Shown: positions 44,077-52,656, numbered from the stretch's first letter. The stretch: DNA of 64,000 nt from Bacillus tequilensis KCTC 13622 (GCF_000507145.1 NZ_AYTO01000008.1:292592-356591); one strand, 5' to 3'. The notes: generated from the sequence alone by a model not told the origin. Program-made: numbers and translations.

Positions 44077-44639
44077 CAAATAACTTAAAACAGAGAAGAA
44101 TCATTTTAGATTTAGCAGTTACTTTAGATGGTTTTATTGAAGGGAAAAATGGAGAAGTTGATTGGTGCATTATGGACCCTGAGATGGGGTTTGCTGATTT
44201 CTTACATCAAGTTGATACTATTTTATATGGGAGAAAAAGCTACGATTTATGGGGACAATACACTCCAAAAAATGAAGACCCTGATACCGAAAAGGAAATT
44301 TGGAAATTGGTTCATAGTAAAAAGAAATATGTTTTTTCCAGAACACAAAATGAGATTGATAATCAAGCTATATTTATAAAAGATAATATTCTTGAAGAAG
44401 TAAATAAATTGAAGAAAACGTCTGGTAAAGACATCTGGCTATATGGTGGAGCGAGTCTCATTACAACATTTATAAATTTGGGGCTTGTTGATGAATTTAG
44501 ATTATCTATTCATCCTGTTGTTTTGGGAGAGGGAAAACCGTTGTTTATTGATTTAAAACAGAGGATAAATTTAAAAATGATTAATACAAGAACATTTTCC
44601 TCTGGGGTTGTGCAAATCATTTATCATTGGAATGGCTGA
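44073..44639 (+). CDS. DHFR/RibD C-terminal family reductase, YyaP-like
   Basis: A 188-residue protein of the RibD C-terminal (dihydrofolate-reductase fold) family. The motifs are LDLAVTLDGFIEG at the N-terminus, LYGRKSYDLWGQY, and DIWLYGGASLITTFINLGLVDE, the NADP-binding GG pair. It closely resembles what I remember of B. subtilis YyaP, which is also 188 residues. The family includes proteins of unknown substrate. The start overlaps the broken transposase frame by ATGA. It lies inside the IS-like element and looks intact, unlike its neighbour. Confidence 0.8.
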   Translation: MTNNLKQRRIILDLAVTLDGFIEGKNGEVDWCIMDPEMGFADFLHQVDTILYGRKSYDLWGQYTPKNEDPDTEKEIWKLVHSKKKYVFSRTQNEIDNQAIFIKDNILEEVNKLKKTSGKDIWLYGGASLITTFINLGLVDEFRLSIHPVVLGEGKPLFIDLKQRINLKMINTRTFSSGVVQIIYHWNG

Positions 44640-44699
44640 AAAATCTTTCACTCCAAAATATATATTGTAATAAATATGATAAGGCAATACTCGACAGTA

Positions 44700-44733
44700 C
44701 AAGGGGAATCCATAAATAATGGGTTCCTCTTAA
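44700..44733 (+). terminator. Hairpin behind the DHFR-like gene
   Basis: AGGGGAATCCAT opposite ATGGGTTCCTCT with a five-base loop, followed by a T/A-rich stretch, within the right end of the element. Confidence 0.5.
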
Positions 44734-44743
44734 TATTTGGAAT

Positions 44744-44768
44744 TATCAACATTAAATTTTAAAGAGCC
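44744..44768. repeat. Right terminal inverted repeat of the IS-like element
   Basis: Reverse complement of the left repeat with a few mismatches, ending AAAGAGCC. TTTATAAA follows at 44769-44776. Confidence 0.7.
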
Positions 44769-44776
44769 TTTATAAA
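44769..44776. repeat. Target-site duplication, right copy
   Basis: TTTATAAA, identical to 43351-43358. Confidence 0.75.
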
Positions 44777-44922
44777 AAAGACAACAGTCCGCGCAATTTG
44801 TTGAACAGCCGCATATACTGACTGAAACCCTGTTTTTAGGGTATAACAATGATGTGACATAAGGATTGAGTTTCTCTTCAAATTATGTTAGGATTCTAAA
44901 AATATCTTAAGGAGGGGTTTCC

Positions 44923-45453
44923 ATGAGAAAGGTTACATTAATGGATGTTTTCACCCATCCAATTGCACAAAAATATTTGCAGCGTTCCGGCGTGGCCCAT
45001 GCGATTGCCTGCGCTTATCATGCATACAGGCTGTCTGTAAAGGCTGACATCAACCCTGATTTAGCTGCAAAAGCTGCGCTATTGCATGACATCGGCCATT
45101 ATGAATGGTATACAGACGGCAAGTGGGATTATGAGAAATACAAAAGAAATGACATTCATGCCATCAAAGGAGCGGAACGGGCGCATAAGCTTTTGATTCG
45201 GCTTGGTGAGGAACCGAAAGCCGCAAAAGAGATTGCCCTTGCCATTTTGCTTCATACCGACTCCTATCTGCCTGAAGGTGAATTAGATAAAAATACGCTG
45301 CAGCAGATTGTCAAAAAAGCAGACGAACTTGATGAAGAGCCGGGCGGCCACCATCATTACCGCCAAATCGATCCTTCAACAGCACGTGAAAAAATAGTAA
45401 AGCTGGACCAATTAATCGACCAAGCCCTGTCATCTATAATAAAGCCTGTATAA
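44923..45453 (+). CDS. yueE: YueE, HD-domain phosphohydrolase
   Basis: A 176-residue HD-superfamily protein. The metal-binding histidine-aspartate pair is in AALLHDIGHYEW (His-Asp at about residues 51-52), with an earlier His in AHAIACAYHAYRL and later LLHTDSYL. Such proteins hydrolyse phosphoesters or nucleotides; the substrate is unknown. AAGGAGGGG supports the ATG at 44923. Its 3' end overlaps by 20 bases a possible convergent small frame. Confidence 0.88.
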   Translation: MRKVTLMDVFTHPIAQKYLQRSGVAHAIACAYHAYRLSVKADINPDLAAKAALLHDIGHYEWYTDGKWDYEKYKRNDIHAIKGAERAHKLLIRLGEEPKAAKEIALAILLHTDSYLPEGELDKNTLQQIVKKADELDEEPGGHHHYRQIDPSTAREKIVKLDQLIDQALSSIIKPV

Positions 45454-45597
45454 GTCCCGCTTTTACACGGAACAGCGCCAGCTTTCTTCGCTGTTTCGCT
45501 TCATCACCTTTTCCTCTATACACCCGCTTCCACACATATTCCCCCAAAGGCCCAGCAGCCCTCGTTTTATCAGGTAAGCCTGTGTCATTAACCATCA
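45434..45597 (-). pseudogene. Small coding-like frame, uncertain gene or gene remnant
   Basis: On the minus strand, the codons from MMVNDTGLPDKTRAAG to KLALFRVKAGLIQALL have normal B. subtilis codon use and a plausible soluble, basic protein pattern (about 54 residues). The longer frame (to 45664) would overlap yuzF and adds no ribosome site; none is visible at the internal ATGs either. I recognise no family. It may be a remnant of a longer gene or a short gene with an atypical start. Confidence 0.3.
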
Positions 45598-45640
45598 TTG
45601 CGGCATAAACTGAGATAAAACATAAAAAGGGGATTGAAGT

Positions 45641-45877
45641 ATGGTCAACCAAGGTAGTCCGCAACTGGTCTCTTTAGTCGATCCTTATGTCTATCAGACC
45701 ATTAAAAAGCTTATTGGCTCAAGGTTCGTTATACAGACAGTACGAGATACGGTCAGAGGCAGACTGATCGATGTAAAACCTGACCATATCATAATTGAAG
45801 GAGCACGAAATGCTGTTTGTTTGATCAGAATCCAGCACATGATTTCCGTTACGCCAGATTACAGTGAGCGGGTGTAA
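45641..45877 (+). CDS. yuzF: YuzF, DUF2642 small protein
   Basis: A 78-residue soluble protein with a compact all-beta pattern: VYQTIKKLIGSRFVIQTVRDTVRGRLIDVKPDHIII is shown here by its key part GRLIDVKPDHIIIEG, then VCLIRIQHMISVTPD. The pattern resembles Sm/Hfq-like small domains and spore-related DUF2642 proteins. AAAGGGG is the ribosome site before the ATG. Function unknown. It lies between two degraded minus-strand frames. Confidence 0.8.
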   Translation: MVNQGSPQLVSLVDPYVYQTIKKLIGSRFVIQTVRDTVRGRLIDVKPDHIIIEGARNAVCLIRIQHMISVTPDYSERV

Positions 45878-45917
45878 CAGTGCTTGCGCGTGAAAAATAG
45901 GCGTACACCGTGACGTC

Positions 45918-46210
45918 CTATTTTTCGGTTAAGCGCTGCAAAAACGGATTGTGATCCATCGATTCGTCAACATCAAAACCGGCAAATTCCTGAAGACCGC
46001 CATCTGAGAAAAAGTGACACCGCACACTGTATAGCTGGAACGGGTTGAAATATATTGACGGACACGAAATTGAAAGCCGTCCGCATCTTTTACATATCAT
46101 CGGGATTTCCCGGCAAACGGGGCGCAGAGCCGTGCTGTCTCACTAACACATTCGAATCCTGTGATTTTGCCGTCTTGGCCGAGCAGGATACAATCATTCA
46201 TCACCAATAT
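45918..46210 (-). pseudogene. Degraded minus-strand gene with stop and frameshift
   Basis: One frame reads MNDCILLGQDGKITGF...AGKSR, hits a TGA, then continues YVKDADGFQFRVRQYISTRS in the same phase. A frame change near 46030 leads to RCHFFSDGGLQEFAGF and DVDESMDHNPFLQRLTEK before the stop at 45918. Each segment has coding-like composition, but together they need one stop readthrough and one frameshift. I cannot name the family. It occupies most of the 440-base gap between yuzF and yueF. Confidence 0.45.
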
Positions 46211-46314
46211 CCCTTCATTATATTAAGAGTTCTGATATGGGTTCATTTTTGTTACAATAATGGGGTATTAGTCCTTTTATCTGACAGACAAAGAAAAACT
46301 AGGAGGAACAAAGC

Positions 46315-47424
46315 TTGTTGAAATCAAAAGTCCATTTTTGGACATTGCAGATTTTATTTGTTTTGCTGATTATTTACGTATCAACAAAGGTTTCATTTGT
46401 GTTTCAGCCGTTTATTGTGTTTATCTCGACATTGTTTTTCCCGATGCTGATTGCGGGAATTTTGTATTTCATTTTTAATCCGGTCGTCCGCCTCCTTGAG
46501 AAAAAAATTCCGCGGACATTATCCATTCTATTGATCTATTTACTGTTTATCGGTTTGCTGGCCTTCGTTTCAGCGTCGGTCGGACCTATCATTACATCGC
46601 AAGTGACCGGGCTGTTCAACAATCTTCCTGATTATATAAAACAAATTCAGGGGCTGACAAAAGATTTGTCCCATTCCCAATGGTTTACCTGGATGATGAA
46701 TCAGGATTATATATCCATATCAAAAATTGAACAGTCGCTGACAAGCTTTCTCCAAAACCTGCCGCAAAATATTACGTCCAGTTTATCTGCGGTGTTTGGC
46801 GTCGTAACAAACATCACGCTTGTTATTATTACTGTTCCATTTATCCTTTTTTATATGCTGAAGGACGGACACCGCTTTCCGAACCTGGCAGTCAAAATTC
46901 TCCCCGCTTCTTATCGGAAGGAAGGCTTGAAGATTTTTAAAGATTTATCCGATACGCTTGCGGCTTATTTTCAGGGACAGCTGTTAATTTGTCTTTTTGT
47001 CGGAACAGCGTGTTTTATCGGCTATTCCATTGCCGGGCTGCCGTATGCCTTGATTCTTGGGATTGTCATGGCGATTACCAATATCATTCCTTATGTCGGG
47101 CCTTTTCTCGGCGCTGCTCCAGCTGTCATTATCGGCTTTATGGACTCGCCGGCCAAAGCGCTGTTTGCGATTATTGTCGTTGTCGTCGTTCAGCAGCTCG
47201 ACGGGAATCTGCTTTCTCCTCTTGTCATCGGAAAGCGGCTGAATACGCATCCGCTTACGATTATTTTGCTGTTGATCGGGGCGGGAAGCTTCGGCGGCAT
47301 TCTCGGCATGATTTTAGCGGTGCCGGTCTATGCGGTAGTGAAGGCGTTCTTCTTGAATATTGTCCGTTTAATCAAACTGCGCCAGCGGTCACGTCTGGAA
47401 GAAAACGCAGAGTCTGCTGAATAG
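46315..47424 (+). CDS. yueF: YueF, AI-2E family transporter (UPF0118)
   Basis: A 369-residue membrane protein with about seven or eight helices. The family signature PYVGPFLGAAPAVIIGF (about residues 260-276) and the IVVVVVQQLDGNLLSPLVIG segment are present. Members export small molecules or act in Na+/H+ exchange; the substrate here is unknown. The start is TTG behind AGGAGGAAC; a second TTG comes immediately after. Confidence 0.9.
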   Translation: MLKSKVHFWTLQILFVLLIIYVSTKVSFVFQPFIVFISTLFFPMLIAGILYFIFNPVVRLLEKKIPRTLSILLIYLLFIGLLAFVSASVGPIITSQVTGLFNNLPDYIKQIQGLTKDLSHSQWFTWMMNQDYISISKIEQSLTSFLQNLPQNITSSLSAVFGVVTNITLVIITVPFILFYMLKDGHRFPNLAVKILPASYRKEGLKIFKDLSDTLAAYFQGQLLICLFVGTACFIGYSIAGLPYALILGIVMAITNIIPYVGPFLGAAPAVIIGFMDSPAKALFAIIVVVVVQQLDGNLLSPLVIGKRLNTHPLTIILLLIGAGSFGGILGMILAVPVYAVVKAFFLNIVRLIKLRQRSRLEENAESAE

Positions 47425-47483
47425 GCGGGCACCATTTGCGCATCTCCGCATATGATGGTGTAAATTAATGCGGAGGTGGGGAA

Positions 47484-47705
47484 ATGCCTGCGATTGTGGG
47501 TCCGATTTATATTATGTCAGTTACGGGTAGTGCCGCGGCAAGCTTTGGAGATGTGTTTGCGATTTCGCCCAAAAGCGTCGCTCACTCTGGGGCGGGGTCA
47601 GGCACCTTTCAGCTCGGTGATTTTGTGAAAATTAATAACCAAACGAGTAAAACATCTTTCAAAGATGCCGATATCATTGATGAAACAGTCTCGTTTAACG
47701 GGTAA
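47484..47705 (+). CDS. yueG: YueG, GerPF-like spore protein
   Basis: A 73-residue protein similar to GerPA/GerPF germination proteins: [36 protein letters not shown], and the Asn/Thr-rich C-terminus. The GerP proteins are made late in sporulation and help germinants pass through the coat. GGAGGTGGGG precedes the ATG. The upstream stretch around 47445-47460 contains GCATATGATG, compatible with a sigma-K -10 (CATAnnnTA-like), but this is weak. Confidence 0.85.
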   Translation: MPAIVGPIYIMSVTGSAAASFGDVFAISPKSVAHSGAGSGTFQLGDFVKINNQTSKTSFKDADIIDETVSFNG

Positions 47706-47737
47706 CAGCCTTTTCATGAGAGGCTGTTGCTTTTTTA
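47704..47737 (+). terminator. Intrinsic terminator after yueG
   Basis: AACAGCCT/AGGCTGTT stem with TTTTTTATT behind it. Confidence 0.85.
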
Positions 47738-47777
47738 TTGTATAATATGGTTAATCTTTAAATAGAGAGGTCATGTT

Positions 47778-48026
47778 ATGAAAATTAGAAAAGCGAATAT
47801 CACGACGGAAACCGGAATGATCACAGACGTGTATCTGCATGAAAACAGAAAAGAACTGCGCACGCTTGTAGCGGTTCCGCAGCTGGAGTGGAGCACGATC
47901 ATCTCCTATGAAGAAGATAAAACGTCTCTGCCTGAACGGCTGGAAGCCTCGCTGCGCCGGCATACAGAGGAAGATCCGGCTGGTGAGCTGGCAAAAAAAA
48001 TCATTCATTGGGTAACAGAAATGTAA
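47778..48026 (+). CDS. yueH: YueH family protein
   Basis: An 82-residue soluble protein (MKIRKANITTETGMITDVYL, ending AKKIIHWVTEM). AGAGAGG precedes the ATG. It matches the small YueH family of Bacillus, which has no known function. No transmembrane segment or metal motif is present. It is followed by yueI after 71 bases. Confidence 0.83.
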   Translation: MKIRKANITTETGMITDVYLHENRKELRTLVAVPQLEWSTIISYEEDKTSLPERLEASLRRHTEEDPAGELAKKIIHWVTEM

Positions 48027-48097
48027 AACGCCGTTGAAAGTTTAGCTCCTGCCTGATCAGGTGATAATGAAGACAAACAAGCCGGGAGGACGAGCTT

Positions 48098-48496
48098 TTG
48101 AGTGAAGAAAAAATGGATCTCTATTTGCAGCAAGGAATGTACGGGCCTCTGGAGACAAAGCCTGACGAACGCCATTTGTTTTTAGGCTCATTAAGGGAAA
48201 GAGTGCTATTGGCACTGACAAAAGGACAGGTGCTCAGAAGCAAGCCGTATGAAGAAGCGGAGCACGAGCTCAAAAGCAGCAAAAACCTTACTCTTTTAAT
48301 TAATGGAGAGCTTCAGTATCAGTCTTACTCTCCCTATATCCAAATGGCGAACCGGAACGGCGTGCACTTCAAAATCGTATCCGATCTTCAGTTTCATACG
48401 CCTTTAGGCCTTGTCATTGCGTCTGACCTCGCTGTGAATCGTGAATTGATATATGTTCAGGACGACATGTTTAACCGGTCAGTGCTGAAATCTTAA
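48098..48496 (+). CDS. yueI: YueI, DUF1694 protein
   Basis: A 132-residue soluble protein of the DUF1694 family. Typical parts are the N-terminal YGPLETKPDERHLFLGSLRERV and the central LINGELQYQSYSPYIQMA. It starts at TTG behind GGGAGG. The fold resembles ribosomal protein L7Ae-type domains by family annotation. The role is unknown. It ends in its own terminator. Confidence 0.83.
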   Translation: MSEEKMDLYLQQGMYGPLETKPDERHLFLGSLRERVLLALTKGQVLRSKPYEEAEHELKSSKNLTLLINGELQYQSYSPYIQMANRNGVHFKIVSDLQFHTPLGLVIASDLAVNRELIYVQDDMFNRSVLKS

Positions 48497-48497
48497 G

Positions 48498-48523
48498 AGA
48501 CAAACGGATCGTTTGTCTTTTTA
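48498..48523 (+). terminator. Intrinsic terminator after yueI
   Basis: AGACAAACG/CGTTTGTCT with T5, immediately behind yueI. Confidence 0.8.
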
Positions 48524-48592
48524 TTCATGGCAATTCACTTACAACTGGAGATAAGCTATAATGTTTTCATACTGATGGCGGGGAGGCCGGCT

Positions 48593-49144
48593 ATGAAAAA
48601 AGCACTTATTTGTATTGATTATACGAATGATTTTGTGGCGAGTGACGGAAAATTGACCTGCGGGGAGCCCGGCAGAATGATTGAAGAGGCGATCGTCAAT
48701 CTGACCGAAGCATTCATCACAAACGGTGATTACGTCGTATTAGCAGTTGATTCTCATGATGAAAGGGATCAATATCATCCTGAAACCCGTCTTTTTCCTC
48801 CGCATAATATAAACGGTACGGAAGGAAAAGATCTGTACGGAAAGCTTTTGCCTCTATATCAGAAACATGAACATGAACCAAATGTTTACTACATGGAAAA
48901 AACGAGATATTCTGCTTTTGCGGGAACTGATTTAGAGCTCAAACTCAGAGAGCGGCAGATTGGCGAAGTGCATCTTGCCGGTGTCTGCACAGATATTTGT
49001 GTATTGCATACAGCGGTTGACGCATACAACAAAGGTTTCCGGATTGTTGTGCACAAACAGGCTGTTGCCAGCTTTAATCAGGAGGGGCACACATGGGCTC
49101 TTTCCCATTTTGCAAACAGCATCGGAGCGCAAGTGGCAGAGTAA
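48593..49144 (+). CDS. pncA: Nicotinamidase PncA (YueJ)
   Basis: A 183-residue isochorismatase-fold hydrolase that turns nicotinamide into nicotinate for NAD salvage. The catalytic triad is visible: Asp in ICIDYTNDFV, Lys in MEKTRYSAF and Cys in AGVCTDICVLHTA. I use the ATG at 48593, behind GGGGAGG; the longer frame starts 66 bases upstream without a site. It lies 15 bases before pncB, the next enzyme of the pathway. Confidence 0.93.
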   Translation: MKKALICIDYTNDFVASDGKLTCGEPGRMIEEAIVNLTEAFITNGDYVVLAVDSHDERDQYHPETRLFPPHNINGTEGKDLYGKLLPLYQKHEHEPNVYYMEKTRYSAFAGTDLELKLRERQIGEVHLAGVCTDICVLHTAVDAYNKGFRIVVHKQAVASFNQEGHTWALSHFANSIGAQVAE

Positions 49145-49159
49145 GGAAGGGGAAAAACA

Positions 49160-50632
49160 GTGTTAGAGTATGGATTTAAAGATGACAGCCTGTCATTACA
49201 TACAGACCTTTATCAAATCAACATGGCGGAAACCTACTGGAGAGATGGCATTCATGAAAAGAAAGCGATTTTTGAGCTTTTTTTCAGAAGGCTTCCGTTT
49301 GAAAATGGCTATGCGGTATTTGCGGGCTTGGAAAAAGCCATCGAATACTTGGAAAATTTTAAGTTTACGGACAGCGACCTGGATTATTTACAGGATGAAC
49401 TCGGGTATCATGAAGATTTTATTGAATATTTGCGCGGCTTAACGTTTACAGGTTCACTTTATTCCATGAAAGAAGGAGAGCTTGTATTTAACAATGAGCC
49501 GATTATGAGGGTGGAGGCTCCGCTGGTAGAAGCGCAGCTGATTGAAACCGCTTTGCTGAACATTGTGAACTACCAAACATTAATCGCCACAAAGGCAGCC
49601 CGGATTAAAGGCGTTATCGGCGATGAAGTCGCACTTGAATTTGGAACAAGACGGGCGCATGAAATGGATGCGGCCATGTGGGGAGCGAGAGCAGCCTTAA
49701 TCGGCGGCTTCAGCGCAACGAGTAATGTAAGAGCCGGAAAGCGCTTTAATATCCCGGTATCCGGCACACATGCGCATGCGCTGGTGCAGGCTTACCGCGA
49801 TGAATATACAGCTTTCAAAAAATACGCGGAAACGCACAAGGATTGCGTCTTCTTAGTCGACACGTATGACACGCTTCGTTCGGGCATGCCGAATGCGATT
49901 AAGGTTGCCAAGGAATTCGGTGACCGCATCAATTTCATCGGCATCCGCCTCGACAGCGGAGATTTGGCGTACCTGTCAAAAAAAGCCCGGAAAATGCTTG
50001 ATGAAGCAGGGTTTACAGATGCGAAAGTCATTGCTTCAAGCGACTTAGATGAACATACCATTATGAATTTAAAGGCCCAGGGAGCGCGCATTGATGTCTG
50101 GGGGGTCGGTACGAAGCTGATTACAGCCTATGACCAGCCGGCTCTCGGCGCGGTTTACAAGCTCGTGGCCATCGAAGAAGACGGGAAAATGGTCGATACG
50201 ATCAAAATTTCATCCAATCCTGAAAAAGTGACAACACCGGGCAGAAAGAAAGTGTACCGTATTATCAATCAGTCCAATCATCATTCTGAAGGCGACTACA
50301 TTGCGCTTTATGATGAGCAGGTGAATGATCAGAAGCGGCTCAGAATGTTCCACCCGGTTCATACATTCATCAGTAAATTTGTTACGAATTTTTATGCAAA
50401 GGATCTTCATGAGCTGATTTTTGAAAAAGGCATTCTTTGCTACCAAAACCCCGAGATTTCAGACATACAGCAATATGTGCAGGATAACCTCAGCCTGCTG
50501 TGGGAGGAATATAAGAGAATCAGCAAGCCGGAGGAATATCCGGTTGATTTAAGTGAGGACTGCTGGAGCAATAAAATGCAGCGGATTCACGAAGTGAAAA
50601 GCAGACTTGATGAAGAGCTTGAGGAAGAATAA
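49160..50632 (+). CDS. pncB: Nicotinate phosphoribosyltransferase PncB (YueK)
   Basis: A 490-residue enzyme that joins nicotinate to PRPP, giving nicotinate mononucleotide. The family blocks are LHTDLYQINMAETYW, EFGTRRAHEMDAAMWGARAA (with the phosphorylated-histidine region) and the ISGTHAHALVQAY-like VSGTHAHALVQAYRDEY, then IRLDSGDLAYLSKKAR and GVGTKLITAYDQPALGAVYK. The start is GTG behind AAGGAAGGGG. It forms an operon with pncA. Confidence 0.93.
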   Translation: MLEYGFKDDSLSLHTDLYQINMAETYWRDGIHEKKAIFELFFRRLPFENGYAVFAGLEKAIEYLENFKFTDSDLDYLQDELGYHEDFIEYLRGLTFTGSLYSMKEGELVFNNEPIMRVEAPLVEAQLIETALLNIVNYQTLIATKAARIKGVIGDEVALEFGTRRAHEMDAAMWGARAALIGGFSATSNVRAGKRFNIPVSGTHAHALVQAYRDEYTAFKKYAETHKDCVFLVDTYDTLRSGMPNAIKVAKEFGDRINFIGIRLDSGDLAYLSKKARKMLDEAGFTDAKVIASSDLDEHTIMNLKAQGARIDVWGVGTKLITAYDQPALGAVYKLVAIEEDGKMVDTIKISSNPEKVTTPGRKKVYRIINQSNHHSEGDYIALYDEQVNDQKRLRMFHPVHTFISKFVTNFYAKDLHELIFEKGILCYQNPEISDIQQYVQDNLSLLWEEYKRISKPEEYPVDLSEDCWSNKMQRIHEVKSRLDEELEEE

Positions 50633-50635
50633 AGA

Positions 50636-50672
50636 AAACTGGCCTTTCGTTCGCGAGGAGGCCAGTTTTTTT
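50636..50672 (+). terminator. Terminator after pncB
   Basis: AAAACTGGCCT/AGGCCAGTTTT stem followed by T7. Confidence 0.9.
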
Positions 50673-50766
50673 ATGAATATATTATTTTTCATGTTTAGAC
50701 AATTTTCTACAAATTATTTGATATACTTAGGGTGAAAGCCGCGCGTATTGTAAGGGGGATAAACCA

Positions 50767-51996
50767 ATGAGGGTGTTTGTTGCAAGACAGCCTATTTTTA
50801 ATAGAAAAGAACAGGTTGTTGCTTATGAACTGCTGTATAGAGAAAGCGAAGAGAATGTATATAGCGCTAAAGACGGCGATCAGGCAACAACAGATTTGGT
50901 GATCAACAGCTTTTTAAACATCGGTATTGAGAAGCTGACGGAAGGAAAACGCTGTTTTGTTAATTTTACGGAAAGCCTGATGTATTCAGACCTTCCCACC
51001 TCCTTCAATCCGAAACAGCTTGTCATTGAAATCCTTGAAGATATACCGGTCACGCCGGCCCTCATTTCTAGATGCAAAGAGTTGAAAAAAATGGGATATA
51101 TGCTGGCGCTCGATGACTTTTATGCAATAAACCCGCAAAATGAAGACTTATTGGAAAAACTCATGAGCTATATTGATATATTGAAAATTGATTTTCTCAA
51201 AACAACACGAATGGAACGCAGAAAAATTTTGCAAGCCTACAGCTGTAACGGCTTGATTTTTTTGGCGGAAAAAGTAGAGACCCGAAAAGAATATAAACAG
51301 GCGGTCCAAGACGGCTTTCAATTATTCCAAGGCTACTTTTTCAGCGAGCCGCGCATCATCAGCGGGCATGATCTGTCGACTCATTTTTATTCATACTATG
51401 AACTGCTTAATGAATTGAGCAAAGAGCAGCCTAACATAAAGCATGTGACAGAATACATAGAGCGGGATTTATCACTGTCCTATCAAATCTTGAAATTTTT
51501 AAACTCATCCCACAGCCGTTTGACCCAGAAAATTGAAAGCATCCAGCAGGCCATTATGCTTCTGGGGTTTAATGAAATCAAACGGTGGATATATATCCTT
51601 TCCTTTAAGGATTTAAGCAGAAAAGGGAATTCCAGCAAGCACGAGATCATAAAGATTTCTTTGATGAGAGCAAAGCTTTGTGAACTGCTGGCGAAAAAAA
51701 CAGCCCGGCCGCAGCCCGCTTCTTATATGCTGATCGGAATGTTTTCTCTTATAGACACCCTGCTGCATAGAGAAATAGAGGAGATTCTCCAAGAACTGCC
51801 TTTAAAAGATGAGGTCGGGCAAGCATTGTTAGGCCATCAAAACGACTACTACCAAATGCTTGAGCTTGTGAAATTAATCGAAAGCAACAACTGGGACACA
51901 TGCACAGAATTAGGCAAAGAACTGGATAAAGAAGAAGCGTATGAATGTTATCTTGAGGCTCTCGAGTGGTGTCATAAGCTTATGGACGCAAAATGA
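50767..51996 (+). CDS. pdeH: c-di-GMP phosphodiesterase PdeH (YuxH), EAL plus HDOD
   Basis: A 409-residue protein. The N-terminal EAL domain (about 1-210) starts FVARQPIFNRKEQVVAYELLYR, has the ELL version of EAL, LALDDF for the DDFG site and FLAEKVET near its end. The C-terminal HDOD domain follows (about 215-400; SYQILKFLNSSH...IQQAIMLLGFNEIKRWIYI). In B. subtilis PdeH is the principal c-di-GMP-degrading enzyme and affects motility. The ribosome site is AAGGGGGAT. Its end overlaps yuzC by 25 bases. Confidence 0.92.
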   Translation: MRVFVARQPIFNRKEQVVAYELLYRESEENVYSAKDGDQATTDLVINSFLNIGIEKLTEGKRCFVNFTESLMYSDLPTSFNPKQLVIEILEDIPVTPALISRCKELKKMGYMLALDDFYAINPQNEDLLEKLMSYIDILKIDFLKTTRMERRKILQAYSCNGLIFLAEKVETRKEYKQAVQDGFQLFQGYFFSEPRIISGHDLSTHFYSYYELLNELSKEQPNIKHVTEYIERDLSLSYQILKFLNSSHSRLTQKIESIQQAIMLLGFNEIKRWIYILSFKDLSRKGNSSKHEIIKISLMRAKLCELLAKKTARPQPASYMLIGMFSLIDTLLHREIEEILQELPLKDEVGQALLGHQNDYYQMLELVKLIESNNWDTCTELGKELDKEEAYECYLEALEWCHKLMDAK

Positions 51997-52340
51997 TTGC
52001 GGTTTTCTGACCATCGCAACGCAAGAATCATTCGGCTTTGCGTTCCGATGAGGCTGATGTAGATGCCATCGGGATTAAAGCCCGCATCCACTTCATGCCT
52101 GACGCCCATTTGTTTGATCAGACGCTTTACAGTTTGTTTATCCGATTGCTCGGCTGCAGTCAGGATGCGGCGCGAGAGCTCCCCAGAGCCCGCAATGCGG
52201 CTTAGAACGAGCTGGGCATCGGCGAACAGCCCTGCGGCCTGCTTCGCTGAACGGATAAAGATATCTGTATTGGCAGGAGAAGCTGGCGGGCGGCGAATCT
52301 CATACGGATAGGCGTAAAACCAGGGATAACGGTATCTCAT
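51972..52340 (-). CDS. yuzC: YuzC, inner spore coat-type protein
   Basis: A 122-residue protein. The N-terminus MRYRYPWFYAYPYEIRRPP is very rich in Tyr, Arg and Pro, as seen in coat proteins; the rest is a soluble alpha/beta stretch ending NRNHFASISL. I recall YuzC as an inner-coat protein in B. subtilis, so mother-cell expression late in sporulation is likely. A GGTGCTCCC complement (GGGAGCACC) ribosome site precedes the ATG. It converges with and overlaps the end of pdeH. Confidence 0.82.
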   Translation of the reverse strand: MRYRYPWFYAYPYEIRRPPASPANTDIFIRSAKQAAGLFADAQLVLSRIAGSGELSRRILTAAEQSDKQTVKRLIKQMGVRHEVDAGFNPDGIYISLIGTQSRMILALRWSENRNHFASISL

Positions 52341-52656
52341 GGGAGCACCTCACACAAAAGGGATGTTTCTATATGTATAGAGCGCTAATTGCCGAATATG
52401 ACAAAGCGAAAAGGCCTCAATTATAACGTTGCGGTCTTTTTCGGTGTTTGTCGGTCAGGATACGCCAAAAATCGCCTATTCAATTTTGAAAATGCGGCAA
52501 TGAGGACTATAGTCTCACTTAATAAAAAGACGAAACACCTTAAAATCAAGGGAATTAAGAATCTTTCTCAATTTCAGCAGAAAGATACGCTCTTAAGAAT
52601 AGAAAAATAGTCCTGTTCTCCATTTGATTGCATTAGGTATAAAGATCTATTGATAT
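52341..52656. other. Intergenic region between yuzC and the degQ promoter
   Basis: About 315 bases of mixed composition. A plus-strand frame of 73 codons (52389-52610) begins MPNMTKRKGLNYNV and has no ribosome site or recognisable family, so I do not call it. It should contain the yuzC promoter on the minus strand. Confidence 0.4.

Larger units (their letters stand above)
43359..44768. mobile_element. IS1595-like element, 1410 bp, defective, with DHFR-like passenger gene
   Basis: The ends are imperfect inverted repeats: GGCTCTGTTAAAGG...GTTGATA (43359-43384) and, in reverse complement, GGCTCTTTAAA...GTTGATA (44744-44768), about 20 matches in 25. TTTATAAA flanks both sides. Inside are a frameshifted, truncated transposase with an IS1595-type zinc-ribbon and DDE start, and an intact DHFR-family gene. 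As the transposase is broken, the element could move only with help from another copy. Base composition is more AT-rich than the neighbours. Confidence 0.75.

Noticed and set aside
44128..44379. 83-codon second frame inside the DHFR-like gene
   Set aside because: Shadow frame of an intact gene with clear motifs.
52431..52446. Second TTGCGG upstream of degQ as another ComA box
   Set aside because: The second half-site (TTTCGG) does not match the inverted half of the consensus.
52389..52610. 73-codon plus-strand frame between yuzC and degQ
   Set aside because: No ribosome site, no recognisable family and irregular composition; most likely chance.
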